From: Cephalothrix spiralis
Lineage: Eukaryota > Nemertea > Palaeonemertea > Archinemertea > Cephalotrichidae
DNA: 13,122 nt
Assembly (NCBI GenBank): GCA_032353305.1
Contig: JAUCNG010169979.1
Coordinates: forward strand, 1 to 13,122
Direction: 5' to 3'
Position 1 is the first letter of the stretch, and every line of letters begins with the position of its first letter. The translations under genes were made by a program, and so were the position numbers. Below, piece by piece: positions 8,201 to 13,122 of the stretch. Under the pieces are notes generated by a model. The model searched no databases. It saw only the letters and a list, made by a program, of their open reading frames with translations, and was not told where the DNA came from.

Positions 8201-9565
8201 TGAATAAGAAATTTAAAAAAATAAAAGATCATAAAAAATTACATTTTCGGGAAAGGACGTTCATTTTGGGAAATTGAACTATTTGGTCCTTTGGGGAAAT
8301 TGATGTACCTTTAGTTGTTGTTTGACAGATTTGTACCAAATTTATTTCATTTGAAATACATGGCCATGATCTCTCTAGTGATCACTAGCAGCGATATCGT
8401 CAATTCCTAATTAAGTCACAATATGACGTCTGGTTGTTTATTATAATATTGTGACGTCCTGTATATCGATTATCTGTACAATATCTGGATCGCCCAAATT
8501 AAATTGGCACTTCGCTTACGGAAAATTTCAAAAACCTGTTTTCAAAGTTTACAATTTCTACGTGAATTCTTAATGGAATCGAATCCAGTTCGCGCTGCTG
8601 GGAATTTATTGCTTTAGGAACACTATGATCTAGGAGCGACATGATTTATTTCCAAAAGTTGCCCAAAACCTTAATATTTCGTTGCATAATCCTTCTATTT
8701 ATTTATGCATTAAAACTCTATGCCTTTCTTGCAGTGCAATAATCCTTTAACCAAAGAACCTAAATTAGAAGCTGCCATGAGAATTGTTCCAGAATGGAAA
8801 GATTATGATAAAGAAGCTAAAGCTCTTGCCGATAAACTTAGTAAAAATAAAAAAGCAAAAATTTCAAAAGGTGAGCCATCAGTCCAAGAGGCCGGGTAAC
8901 ATGGAGGGGTCGAATTCCGCTTCCCGACAATTTTTTGAGACGTTTTCTCGATAAGATAAACGAGGAGCGCCGCTTCCCAACTTTATTTTGCCCACTTTCC
9001 TGATTCCGATAAGAAAAATTGTCTCCCGGCTGGTGAAAATCCCATTTTTACGCTTCCGCTAAACCCTCGATGTAAATCTACATGTAAAATAAAGCAATAG
9101 GGCCTACACGTTTAATATTCCTCGATCAATCTTTGAAAATTCGATAGACCAAAAATGATAAAAGGCCGAAAATACACACGAACTATATAATTAATATATA
9201 TTTTCAGGGACGAGACTAAAACTTGACTCTTGCTAAAAGGTATTAAATGCCTTTTTGTAGATTGAATAACCGGAAAATAATTTTGTTATTGATAATTTAC
9301 GCTTAGTTTGCCCACCTTGACCCCACGAGGACCATAGGGCCGCTCCTTAGAGGCATCGCGCATTCGGTGCTCGCTTTCGCGTGTGTAGTGCTCGTCGGAC
9401 ACCTTTACTTCTCTGTCAACATCGGACATACTTTGCTGCTACGTCCCTGGCGGCCGTCGGCGTTCACCCGCATATTTCTTTATAGTTATTTACAAATCAT
9501 TTCTCTTTTCAGTTGATGCTAAAAGTTCAGAAAAACAGAAGTCATCGAAGCATACCGAGCTATAA
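2100..9565 (+). CDS. UGGT: UDP-glucose:glycoprotein glucosyltransferase, C-terminal 351 residues (10 exons, 5' partial)
   Basis: This ER-lumenal GT24 enzyme moves glucose from UDP-glucose onto Man9GlcNAc2 glycans of misfolded glycoproteins, so that calnexin/calreticulin bind them again. The joined exons are 2100-2212, 3681-3773, 4252-4336, 4883-4992, 5699-5875, 6383-6439, 6977-7091, 7700-7816, 8735-8870 and 9513-9565. They total 1056 nt, with compatible phases at all nine junctions, GT-AG borders and no internal stop. The product carries strongly family-typical blocks: [43 protein letters not shown], the YVDADQ metal motif, [52 protein letters not shown], and terminal HTEL. Full-length UGGTs are about 1,500 residues, so roughly three quarters of the protein (the thioredoxin-like and beta-sandwich regions) lies upstream of the window. 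Identification rests on recognised family sequence, not a search. Everything visible looks intact and functional. Confidence 0.97.
2441..2500. repeat. Two-copy imperfect tandem repeat, unit about 30 bp
   Basis: The unit TTGCATTGAGCTATAATCGT plus AGTTGTAGGGT (2441-2471) is followed directly by TTGCATTAAGCTAATCGTAG plus TTTTAGGGT (2472-2500). They differ by a few substitutions and a 2-nt deletion. It lies in the UGGT intron after exon a. Confidence 0.75.
2854..3644. mobile_element. 791-bp foldback element (long imperfect inverted repeat)
   Basis: The left arm (about 2854-3215) and right arm (about 3272-3644) are reverse complements over almost their whole length. Examples are AGAGG-CATAGAAAGAGGGTAC at 2862-2882 against GTACCCTCTTTCTATGGCCT at 3616-3635, the TATGCCTTATCTTCA block against TGAAGATAAGGCATA, and the inner GATTTAGG...AATTTTATATATTTTG against its partner ending 3308. 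The loop is about 56 nt. There is no coding capacity. It fills most of the first UGGT intron in the window and ends 36 bp before exon b. The family and target duplication are not resolved. Confidence 0.8.
3239..3380. repeat. 20-bp direct repeat spaced by exactly 120 bp inside the foldback
   Basis: TCGTAAACGATCGGATGTCT at 3241-3260 recurs as TCGGAAACGATCGGATATCT at 3361-3380, an 18 of 20 match. One copy lies in the loop and one in the right arm of the foldback element, so the element contains duplicated sequence besides its inverted arms. Confidence 0.65.
3681..3773 (+). CDS. UGGT: UGGT exon b: start of the GT24 domain
   Basis: The acceptor is ATTTTTTCAG ending at 3680 and the donor is GTAAGT at 3774. 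The first base completes Ser. The exon encodes a short variable stretch and then [20 protein letters not shown], the first conserved GT24 block. It leaves two bases for the next exon. The acceptor sits only about 36 bp after the end of a 791-bp foldback element. Confidence 0.97.
3774..4251 (+). other. UGGT intron after exon b: short inverted repeat
   Basis: This 478-bp intron holds a 13-bp perfect inverted repeat, TGAAAATTAGAGA at 3841-3853 and TCTCTAATTTTCA at 3940-3952. The palindrome GCGCATGCGC lies at 3872-3881 between the arms. I see no ORF or RNA gene. Confidence 0.55.
4252..4336 (+). CDS. UGGT: UGGT exon c: GT24 domain
   Basis: The acceptor is CTTTATTTCAG (to 4251) and the donor is GTAAAT at 4337. 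It encodes [11 protein letters not shown] followed by [14 protein letters not shown], a hallmark UGGT block that belongs to the nucleotide-sugar-binding fold. It ends in phase 0. Confidence 0.97.
4501..4514. repeat. 14-nt perfect palindrome
   Basis: AAAAACGCGTTTTT in the UGGT intron after exon c. No function is assigned. Confidence 0.7.
4639..4843 (-). mobile_element. Partial inverted copy of the interior of the 7930-8461 element
   Basis: The reverse complement of 8100-8320 runs colinear with this stretch. The best block, 4802-4843 against 8100-8141, matches 39 of 42 bases. Another block, TTTCCCAAATGAACGTCCTT, recurs near 8252-8273. Between them the sequence is AT-rich and diverged. Neither terminal repeat of the full element was found here, so this is a fragment. 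It ends about 40 bp before UGGT exon d. Confidence 0.75.
4883..4992 (+). CDS. UGGT: UGGT exon d: GT24 domain
   Basis: The acceptor is a T-rich run ending TTTTTTAG at 4882. The exon encodes [20 protein letters not shown], then [17 protein letters not shown]. The end at 4992 is forced by phase: the last Gly codon must be completed by the first base of the next exon. The donor is therefore GTTTGT at 4993, which lacks the usual purine at +3 and A at +4 but keeps G at +5. The frame stays open past the donor to 5131, so retention of this intron would give a truncated form with an unrelated tail. Confidence 0.95.
5179..5253. repeat. Small imperfect inverted repeat (about 32-nt arms)
   Basis: 5179-5210 (including GTTAACCCTGGAATTG and TCTAGTTTG) pairs with 5222-5253 (AACTAGATAGATCAATGCCA then GGTTTAA). 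I count 23 of 32 pairs. The loop is 11 nt. It lies in the 706-bp UGGT intron after exon d. The rest of that intron has no ORF I would support. A 61-codon minus-strand frame at 5363-5548 has no coding character. Confidence 0.5.
5699..5875 (+). CDS. UGGT: UGGT exon e: catalytic DAD motif
   Basis: The acceptor is TTTCTTTCAG to 5698 and the donor is GTTAGT at 5876. The exon encodes [17 protein letters not shown], then [19 protein letters not shown] and [18 protein letters not shown]. The Asp-Ala-Asp at 5760-5768 is the DxD motif that binds the divalent cation and UDP-glucose phosphates in GT24 enzymes. Both acidic residues are present. This is the longest exon in the window. Confidence 0.98.
6012..6040. 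repeat. GC-rich hairpin
   Basis: CCCCGCGAT (6012-6020) and ATCGCGGGG (6032-6040) pair perfectly around an 11-nt loop, in an intron that is otherwise AT-rich. A weaker CTTATT/AATAAG pair lies about 30 bp upstream. No RNA family was recognised. Confidence 0.55.
6383..6439 (+). CDS. UGGT: UGGT exon f: 57-bp microexon-sized catalytic exon
   Basis: The acceptor is TTACTTTTGCAG to 6382 and the donor is GTATGT at 6440. With the two bases from the previous exon it completes Arg, then encodes [18 protein letters not shown] and leaves AG for the following Ser. The FWKSGYW block is characteristic of UGGT. A longer open frame (from 6327 to 6515) covers the same stretch but runs through both splice sites. 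Confidence 0.97.
6740..6945 (+). mobile_element. tRNA-derived SINE, sense copy
   Basis: The head resembles a tRNA promoter region. GTGAGCCGCGTTGGTAG (6751-6767) is A-box-like, and GGTTTGAAACT (6784-6794) is close to the Pol III B-box. A non-tRNA body follows with the core 6850-6886, which is identical over 37 bp to the antisense copy near 12.7 kb. The end is an A-rich tail (TATAAAAAAATTAAAGAAG, 6924-6942). It lies in the UGGT intron after exon f, just before the exon g acceptor. The 5' end is approximate. It is not a functional tRNA gene. Confidence 0.8.
6977..7091 (+). CDS. UGGT: UGGT exon g: GT24 domain
   Basis: The acceptor is CTTTTTCCTTTTTAG to 6976 and the donor is GTAAGT at 7092. It encodes [20 protein letters not shown], then [19 protein letters not shown], a nearly invariant UGGT region that forms part of the active site. 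It ends in phase 0. A tRNA-derived SINE finishes about 35 bp upstream of the acceptor. Confidence 0.98.
7092..7699 (+). other. UGGT intron after exon g: GC-richer patch, unidentified
   Basis: Roughly 7380-7580 is more GC-rich than its surroundings. It contains a small hairpin (CGACAC/GTGTCG around 7410-7440) and a recurring TT-CGGCG-AAA-like motif (about 7298, 7348 and 7566). A 68-codon minus-strand frame (7379-7585) crosses it, but I see no protein family. It is probably part of a diverged repeat. Confidence 0.4.
7700..7816 (+). CDS. UGGT: UGGT exon h: GT24 domain, conserved active-site end
   Basis: The acceptor is TTTGTTTTATAG to 7699 and the donor is GTAAGT at 7817. It encodes [20 protein letters not shown], then [19 protein letters not shown]. 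From memory of GT24 structures, the Asp in the TIDL segment (7811-7813) is the likely third metal ligand. It lies 131 residues after the second Asp of the DAD motif, which fits. After WCETWC the residues are Ser-Val, where an acidic pair is common in the vertebrate homologues I recall. That site is probably variable. Confidence 0.97.
7930..8461. mobile_element. 532-bp TA-flanked inverted-repeat DNA element
   Basis: The left end CAGTGTGTCCTAATATTATT (from 7930) matches the reverse complement of the right end (CAGGACGTCACAATATTATA, ending 8461). The match continues inward through AGACGTCATATTGTGACTTA and ATTA. TA flanks both ends (7928-7929 and 8462-8463), as for Tc1/mariner-type insertion. Further arm pairing reaches CATGG (8002-8006) and CCATG near 8363. 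No transposase frame is present; the short frames seen on both strands here are antiparallel shadows. It lies in the UGGT intron after exon h. Confidence 0.8.
8735..8870 (+). CDS. UGGT: UGGT exon i: end of catalytic domain and basic tail
   Basis: The acceptor is TTCTTGCAG to 8734 and the donor is GTGAGC at 8871. It encodes [20 protein letters not shown], then [20 protein letters not shown] and a further lysine-rich stretch. The [19 protein letters not shown] block closes the GT24 domain. The Lys/Ala-rich segment is the start of the species-variable tail. One base is left over for the last exon. Confidence 0.97.
8871..9512 (+). other. UGGT last intron: repeat-like GC-rich patches
   Basis: The motif CGCTTCC occurs three times between 8918 and 9060. 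CCGCTTCCCGACAATTTTTT and AAAAATTGTCTCCCGGCTGG form a loose inverted pair. A second GC-rich patch lies at 9305-9475. Neither encodes a recognisable protein. Both are probably old repeats. Confidence 0.4.
9513..9565 (+). CDS. UGGT: UGGT terminal exon: tail with HTEL retrieval signal and stop
   Basis: The acceptor is TTTCTCTTTTCAG to 9512. The leftover G plus TT gives Val, then [16 protein letters not shown] and TAA at 9563-9565. His-Thr-Glu-Leu is a KDEL-type signal recognised by the ER retrieval receptor, so it supports both ER location and the splice choice. The tail is short, charged and rich in Lys and Ser. Confidence 0.96.
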
Positions 9566-9885
9566 CGATTGTAGTTCTTTATTTTCTAATCTTTTATAGA
9601 TGAATTGTTTATACTAATTTTGTCTATGATAATTGATTTTGTGTGTATTATTAATTGTATTTATGTTATTGTCGTAAACTCTGTGTAGTATTCTGATACT
9701 TATTTTTATTTGTTTGAGAAATACTTCGATATCTAAATGTTGCTATAAATTTGGATTTACCTTACCATTTAAAATTGTGTTAATAAGTAATTGAATAGAA
9801 AATATTAAGCAGAACTCGTATTGCTGTTACAAAAAAACAAATTTATATAAATATAGATTGAATAAAACTTTTATTTCCATTTCCT
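9566..9885 (+). other. UGGT: UGGT 3' UTR with poly(A) signal
   Basis: This AT-rich sequence follows the UGGT stop and is about 320 nt long. AATAAA lies at 9861-9866, and a T-rich stretch (CTTTTATTTCCATTTCCTTTTT) follows, as expected of a cleavage site and its downstream element around 9880. The exact 3' end is inferred. Confidence 0.75.
9861..9866 (+). promoter_or_regulatory. Poly(A) signal AATAAA for UGGT
   Basis: A canonical hexamer 296 nt after the UGGT stop, with a T-rich element just downstream. I saw no better placed hexamer nearby. Confidence 0.75.
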
Positions 9886-10066
9886 TTTTAAAACCACACT
9901 CACAGTCATAAACATAGTGTCGTCTAACTTAGCCGATACTAAATTGATAGTTAACTTAGGAGACAACCGTAAATTTACCCCTTCAAGAATTGACGTAATG
10001 GATTCGCCCCTACCGATAGATTTAAAATAAATTGAATTATTTATCTAATTTTTACAAATATAATAG

Positions 10067-10430
10067 GGTCCATTTGAAATACGAAACGTGAAATTGTCAT
10101 TAAAATTCCCAAAAAATCATTTTAAATTTAATTCTCTGGTTTAACAAATAATTAAAAACGTATTATAATTATTTTTACGGTTATTGTATGCAAAAACTCT
10201 AGGAAAACTTATATTCCGTATGAATTCTGTAACAGAAATACATGGAATAATTCTATGAAATTAAACCTTAAAAATTGTTTTTTCCTTTGCATTTTTGCAT
10301 GCAATGACAGTAAAAATAGATTATAATACGTTTTTAATTATTTGTTATACCAGAGAAATAAATTTAATATGATTTTTGGGGGATTTTAAAGACCATTTCG
10401 CATTTCATCATTTCGTATTTCAAATGGACC
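10067..10430. mobile_element. 364-bp palindromic element (foldback/MITE)
   Basis: The left end GGTCCATTTGAAATACGAAA (10067) is the exact reverse complement of the right end at 10411-10430. Inner blocks also pair: TCTCTGGTTTAACAAATAAT with ATTATTTGTTATACCAGAGA, and AAAAACGTATTATAAT with ATTATAATACGTTTTT. The symmetry centre is TTCTGT-A-ACAGAA (10225-10237). The right arm has about 35 extra bases. It is AT-flanked and non-coding, and lies just downstream of the UGGT 3' end. Confidence 0.8.
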
Positions 10431-11690
10431 TTATATTTTAAAATTTAACTCAAATATTATATGTTAGAATTAAGCAAGTATAAAATAAGTAAACGATTTA
10501 ACCTGATCTGCGATAGATGTTATATACAAACAAGAGAAAGGCGATTCCTGTTCAATTATTCATTGATAAATTATGAAGATAAAATGCATGTATTTATTTT
10601 ATCAAGAATATACAGTTTATTTGATGCTTTGGAGATTATGGGTGAATGGAAATGAAATATATTTCAGTTAATGATTAAGTGCTATAAATTATGTATTAAT
10701 TTTAAATAATTATTCATCATGTGAATGTGTTCAATAATTTTTTGTATAGGGGCCTACATGACTATGATATTATTAGGTTAAATAGCGACTTTTCAGGCCT
10801 CAGGAATATTATAATCATAAAAAATGAGATGAAAACTGTAAAAAAGGTTCTAAATTACATTGATCATACAATTGAAAAAAACGAGAGAATAATTCTCTCG
10901 GCTCGAAACTTATTATTAGATTTCACGCAAGAGGTACTTTAACTTGACTCCAAAATGCCATAAATCTAAAACCTTTTAAATTTTTGCTATAAAATCTTAT
11001 TAATTTTAATATAAAATCATGAAATATAAAATAATAAATGTCGCTATGATATGAGACCTACTTTATCTTGAAAAATAGAATTTCCCCAAATGTGTGTACA
11101 TGTATTTTGAAAATTAGTGGATCAAGGATATACTCTTTGGGGCTCATAGCATTTTTTTGTAAAAAGTCGATCCAGGGTATTTTTTTAAGTTAAATCTATC
11201 CTGGTCCGGTCATATTAATTATGCTCACTTGTTAGTCAATTTATCGAATTGTATTAATGCATTCCTCATTATATTTAGATTAAGATCATATTCAACATTT
11301 CGGCATTTATTTGTGGTACAGAAGTAGAACTTTTTTTTATACCGTTAGGTATAGAACTTTTAGTTAGCTTTTTAGATTATCATAAAATCAATCAGACGTA
11401 TTTTTAAAGATACATCGTTCAATACAGTCATATCAAAATTCTGCATTGACGTATCTCTGGGACCGACAATATTCCGCCATTTTTTCATTAGCTCACCGAT
11501 GAAAAACACAATAGATTTTAATTGAAAATAATTCTATTAAAATGGCGATCAAAAGGATATATCGGCAATACGTTAGATTTTACGTAGTTAATGGAGAACA
11601 TATACGTATTGTGGCCCTTTGAATTTCCTATAAATAATTAATCAGTTTAATCGTATTTCAATGTTTTAAAATTCAAAACTTTAAATACCG
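10431..11690. other. AT-rich intergenic stretch, no convincing gene
   Basis: Two short plus-strand frames occur (10461-10655 and 10721-10942, the latter opening with GTG). They show no family resemblance and are unremarkable in length for DNA this AT-rich. I see no RNA gene or repeat with a partner here. Confidence 0.5.
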
Positions 11691-11699
11691 TGGAACGGT

Positions 11700-11808
11700 G
11701 TTACTTTGACAGTCAATTTTGTCCCGTTTTCAAAAGAACCACCCTATGTTTAAGCCAACGTATGATTCGAAAAAGAAGAGCCAAGTAACCCGACTGTTCC
11801 AAAGTAAC
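11700..11808. repeat. Inverted repeat, 15-17-nt arms
   Basis: GTTACTTTGACAGTC (11700-11714) pairs with GACTGTTCCAAAGTAAC (11792-11808) apart from a 2-nt bulge. A variant of the arm, CCAAGTAACC, also occurs at 11781-11790. The loop is about 77 nt. It may be the ends of a very short element. Confidence 0.55.
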
Positions 11809-11829
11809 CTCGATCATGTAAAACTTTGA

Positions 11830-12350
11830 TATTTATTTCATCCGCCTTCTTAAAGCCTATTGCTACCAGTAATTGAATTAACGATTTTCGAGGATAACAA
11901 ATTTTGTTGCGATACATTTGCTTAATAACTCTTAATGTGTCATATTTTGATAAACTAATGTATTTAGAGGTCTCTTAGCTTTATAAACATTTTTATGTTC
12001 CCAAGACTCTTTTTTTATATTTTTTGTTTCCATCTTTCAAGACAAACAGCAGAGAATAATGGGTCTTATTACGATAGACCCGAAACGTTAAGAATGTTGA
12101 TCGTATTAAATTTGTCGTACTGTTGTTGATTTTTCTACCTTGTACGTATCCCATCATCTTGTAGACTAGCAACTGTATACACATACTCTTTTATATTAAA
12201 AACTAAAATGATTGTAATTTGTTTTAATATTTATTATTGATATACTGACCGTTGCATTCAATCACCATGGAAATTTCCCGGTAACATTCAAAGACTGATG
12301 GTCTTAAAATAAATGACTTTCTTCTGCCCGGTCTTTCAATTTTTCAGCAA
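11830..12350. other. AT-rich intergenic stretch, nothing recognised
   Basis: A 63-codon minus-strand frame (11993-12184) is present but has no recognisable family features. I see no hairpin or repeat worth naming. Confidence 0.45.
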
Positions 12351-12353
12351 TTG

Positions 12354-12514
12354 AACGCCATTTCAATTGTATGTATTGTGATCGTCGTTCTTGGAATTTA
12401 CAAGATTTAACTGCAGCGTGCAATGTCGCCCATAGTTACGATTTTCGAACTTCTTGTTAATATAAGATTACCTTCAGTATTTAAACGTCATTTCACTTGT
12501 ATGTATTGTGATCG
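12354..12514. repeat. Direct repeat of about 31 bp, copies 130 bp apart
   Basis: AACGCCATTTCAATTGTATG plus TATTGTGATCG (12354-12384) recurs as AACGTCATTTCACTTGTATG plus TATTGTGATCG (12484-12514), with two mismatches. The sequence between the copies is not itself repeated. It may come from an internal duplication or be subrepeats of an unknown element. Confidence 0.7.
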
Positions 12515-12654
12515 ATTCTTAATGTAAAGGCCCAATTTCATGTACATGTATTATCTCCCCAGGCGGGCGTCAGATGACTGGCTCAAATAGACGTAGACGG
12601 TCCGCTTTATGAGCATTTATATTCCGCACTCTAATCTATATTATATATACCAAA

Positions 12655-12812
12655 TAGCAGTGGGGTTTATTACGGACCCACTCCACGTATTTAACCTGAC
12701 CGAGTCACCCATGAGGCAGTACGCTGAAGAACTTCCGATAGAAAGTAGTGTCGAGCACGGGACATCCAGATTTCGACTCTACTAACTTGCAACAGAGGCG
12801 CACAACATATCA
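12655..12812 (-). mobile_element. tRNA-derived SINE, antisense diverged copy
   Basis: The reverse complement is colinear with the copy at 6740-6945. It has a GTTAGTAGAGTCGAAATC head with a decayed B-box-like GTGCTCGACAC, then ACTTTCTATCGGAAG, and then the 37-bp core (12677-12713), which is identical to 6850-6886. The A-rich tail and the last part of the body are not clearly present, so this copy is older or truncated. Limits are approximate. Confidence 0.75.
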
Positions 12813-12814
12813 TC

Positions 12815-13122
12815 TGTATGGTGCTTAAGGGTCATATCGCACGTGTTTCTAAGTTTTTTAGAAGCAATATTAATCCGGCATCCTACGGATAACTCAGAGA
12901 AGATGAAACAAAAAAAATTCCTCAAATTATCTAACTTTTACATTATAAATCCCAAAGGGCGTTGAAATGCTGTCGAGACCATATATAGATTCAAATTAAT
13001 ATCCGTGCGATTACTATTCGTGCAGAGCCAGGAAGTATTTAAACCGTTGGTTAGTGCCATAACAAATTCACAGCATGAATGACTTCTTTATCGCACGAAT
13101 AAGACTAGTGCCACTTAATTAT
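12815..13122. other. Window end, nothing recognised
   Basis: No ORF, RNA gene or repeat with a partner in the window was found here. Confidence 0.45.

Noticed and set aside
7993-8232. Overlapping frames on both strands (7993-8232 minus, 7997-8203 plus)
   Set aside because: Both lie inside the 532-bp inverted-repeat element. They have no transposase motifs and are too short.
10461-10942. Two short plus-strand frames (64 and 73 codons)
   Set aside because: The second begins with GTG. Neither has a recognised domain, a promoter or splice context, and both lie in very AT-rich DNA.
11993-12184. 63-codon minus-strand frame
   Set aside because: There is no family resemblance, and Lys/Thr/Phe-rich content is expected from base composition.
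1-13122. CRISPR array, bacterial operon or prophage
   Set aside because: There are no regularly spaced repeats, and the only clear gene is spliced and eukaryotic.

Overview
The window looks like nuclear DNA from an animal, probably an invertebrate. It is AT-rich, has short exons (57-177 bp) with GT-AG introns of about 0.5-1.5 kb, and carries many non-autonomous repeats, including a tRNA-derived SINE. I cannot name the species.

The one clear gene is the 3' end of a UDP-glucose:glycoprotein glucosyltransferase (UGGT, CAZy family GT24) on the + strand. Ten exons between 2100 and 9565 join in consistent phase with no internal stop. They encode the last 351 residues: a linker, the whole GT24 catalytic domain with its DAD metal-binding motif, a lysine-rich tail and a C-terminal His-Thr-Glu-Leu ER-retrieval signal. 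A poly(A) signal follows at 9861. The earlier exons (the N-terminal folding-sensor domains) are not in the window.

Layout: 1-566 holds a short TA-flanked foldback MITE (236-412) and one end of a pogo/Tigger-like DNA transposon (about 490-566). The transposon end abuts, in open frame, a C-lobe fragment of a protein kinase that ends in a stop (568-924). 925-2099 is AT-rich, with a hairpin and two poly-C runs. 2100-9565 is UGGT. Its introns hold a 791-bp foldback element, a 532-bp TA-flanked inverted-repeat element, a partial inverted copy of that element's interior, a SINE and several smaller inverted repeats. 9880-13122 has no convincing gene. It holds another long palindromic element (10067-10430), a small inverted repeat, a 130-bp-spaced direct repeat and a second, antisense copy of the SINE.

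UGGT acts alone here in functional terms. It is the ER folding checkpoint that re-glucosylates misfolded glycoproteins for another calnexin/calreticulin cycle. The rest of the window is mostly mobile-element debris. The most notable points are the kinase fragment lying upstream of catalytic UGGT exons on the same strand, the long hairpins that would be transcribed inside UGGT introns, and a SINE whose core is preserved exactly between two otherwise diverged copies.
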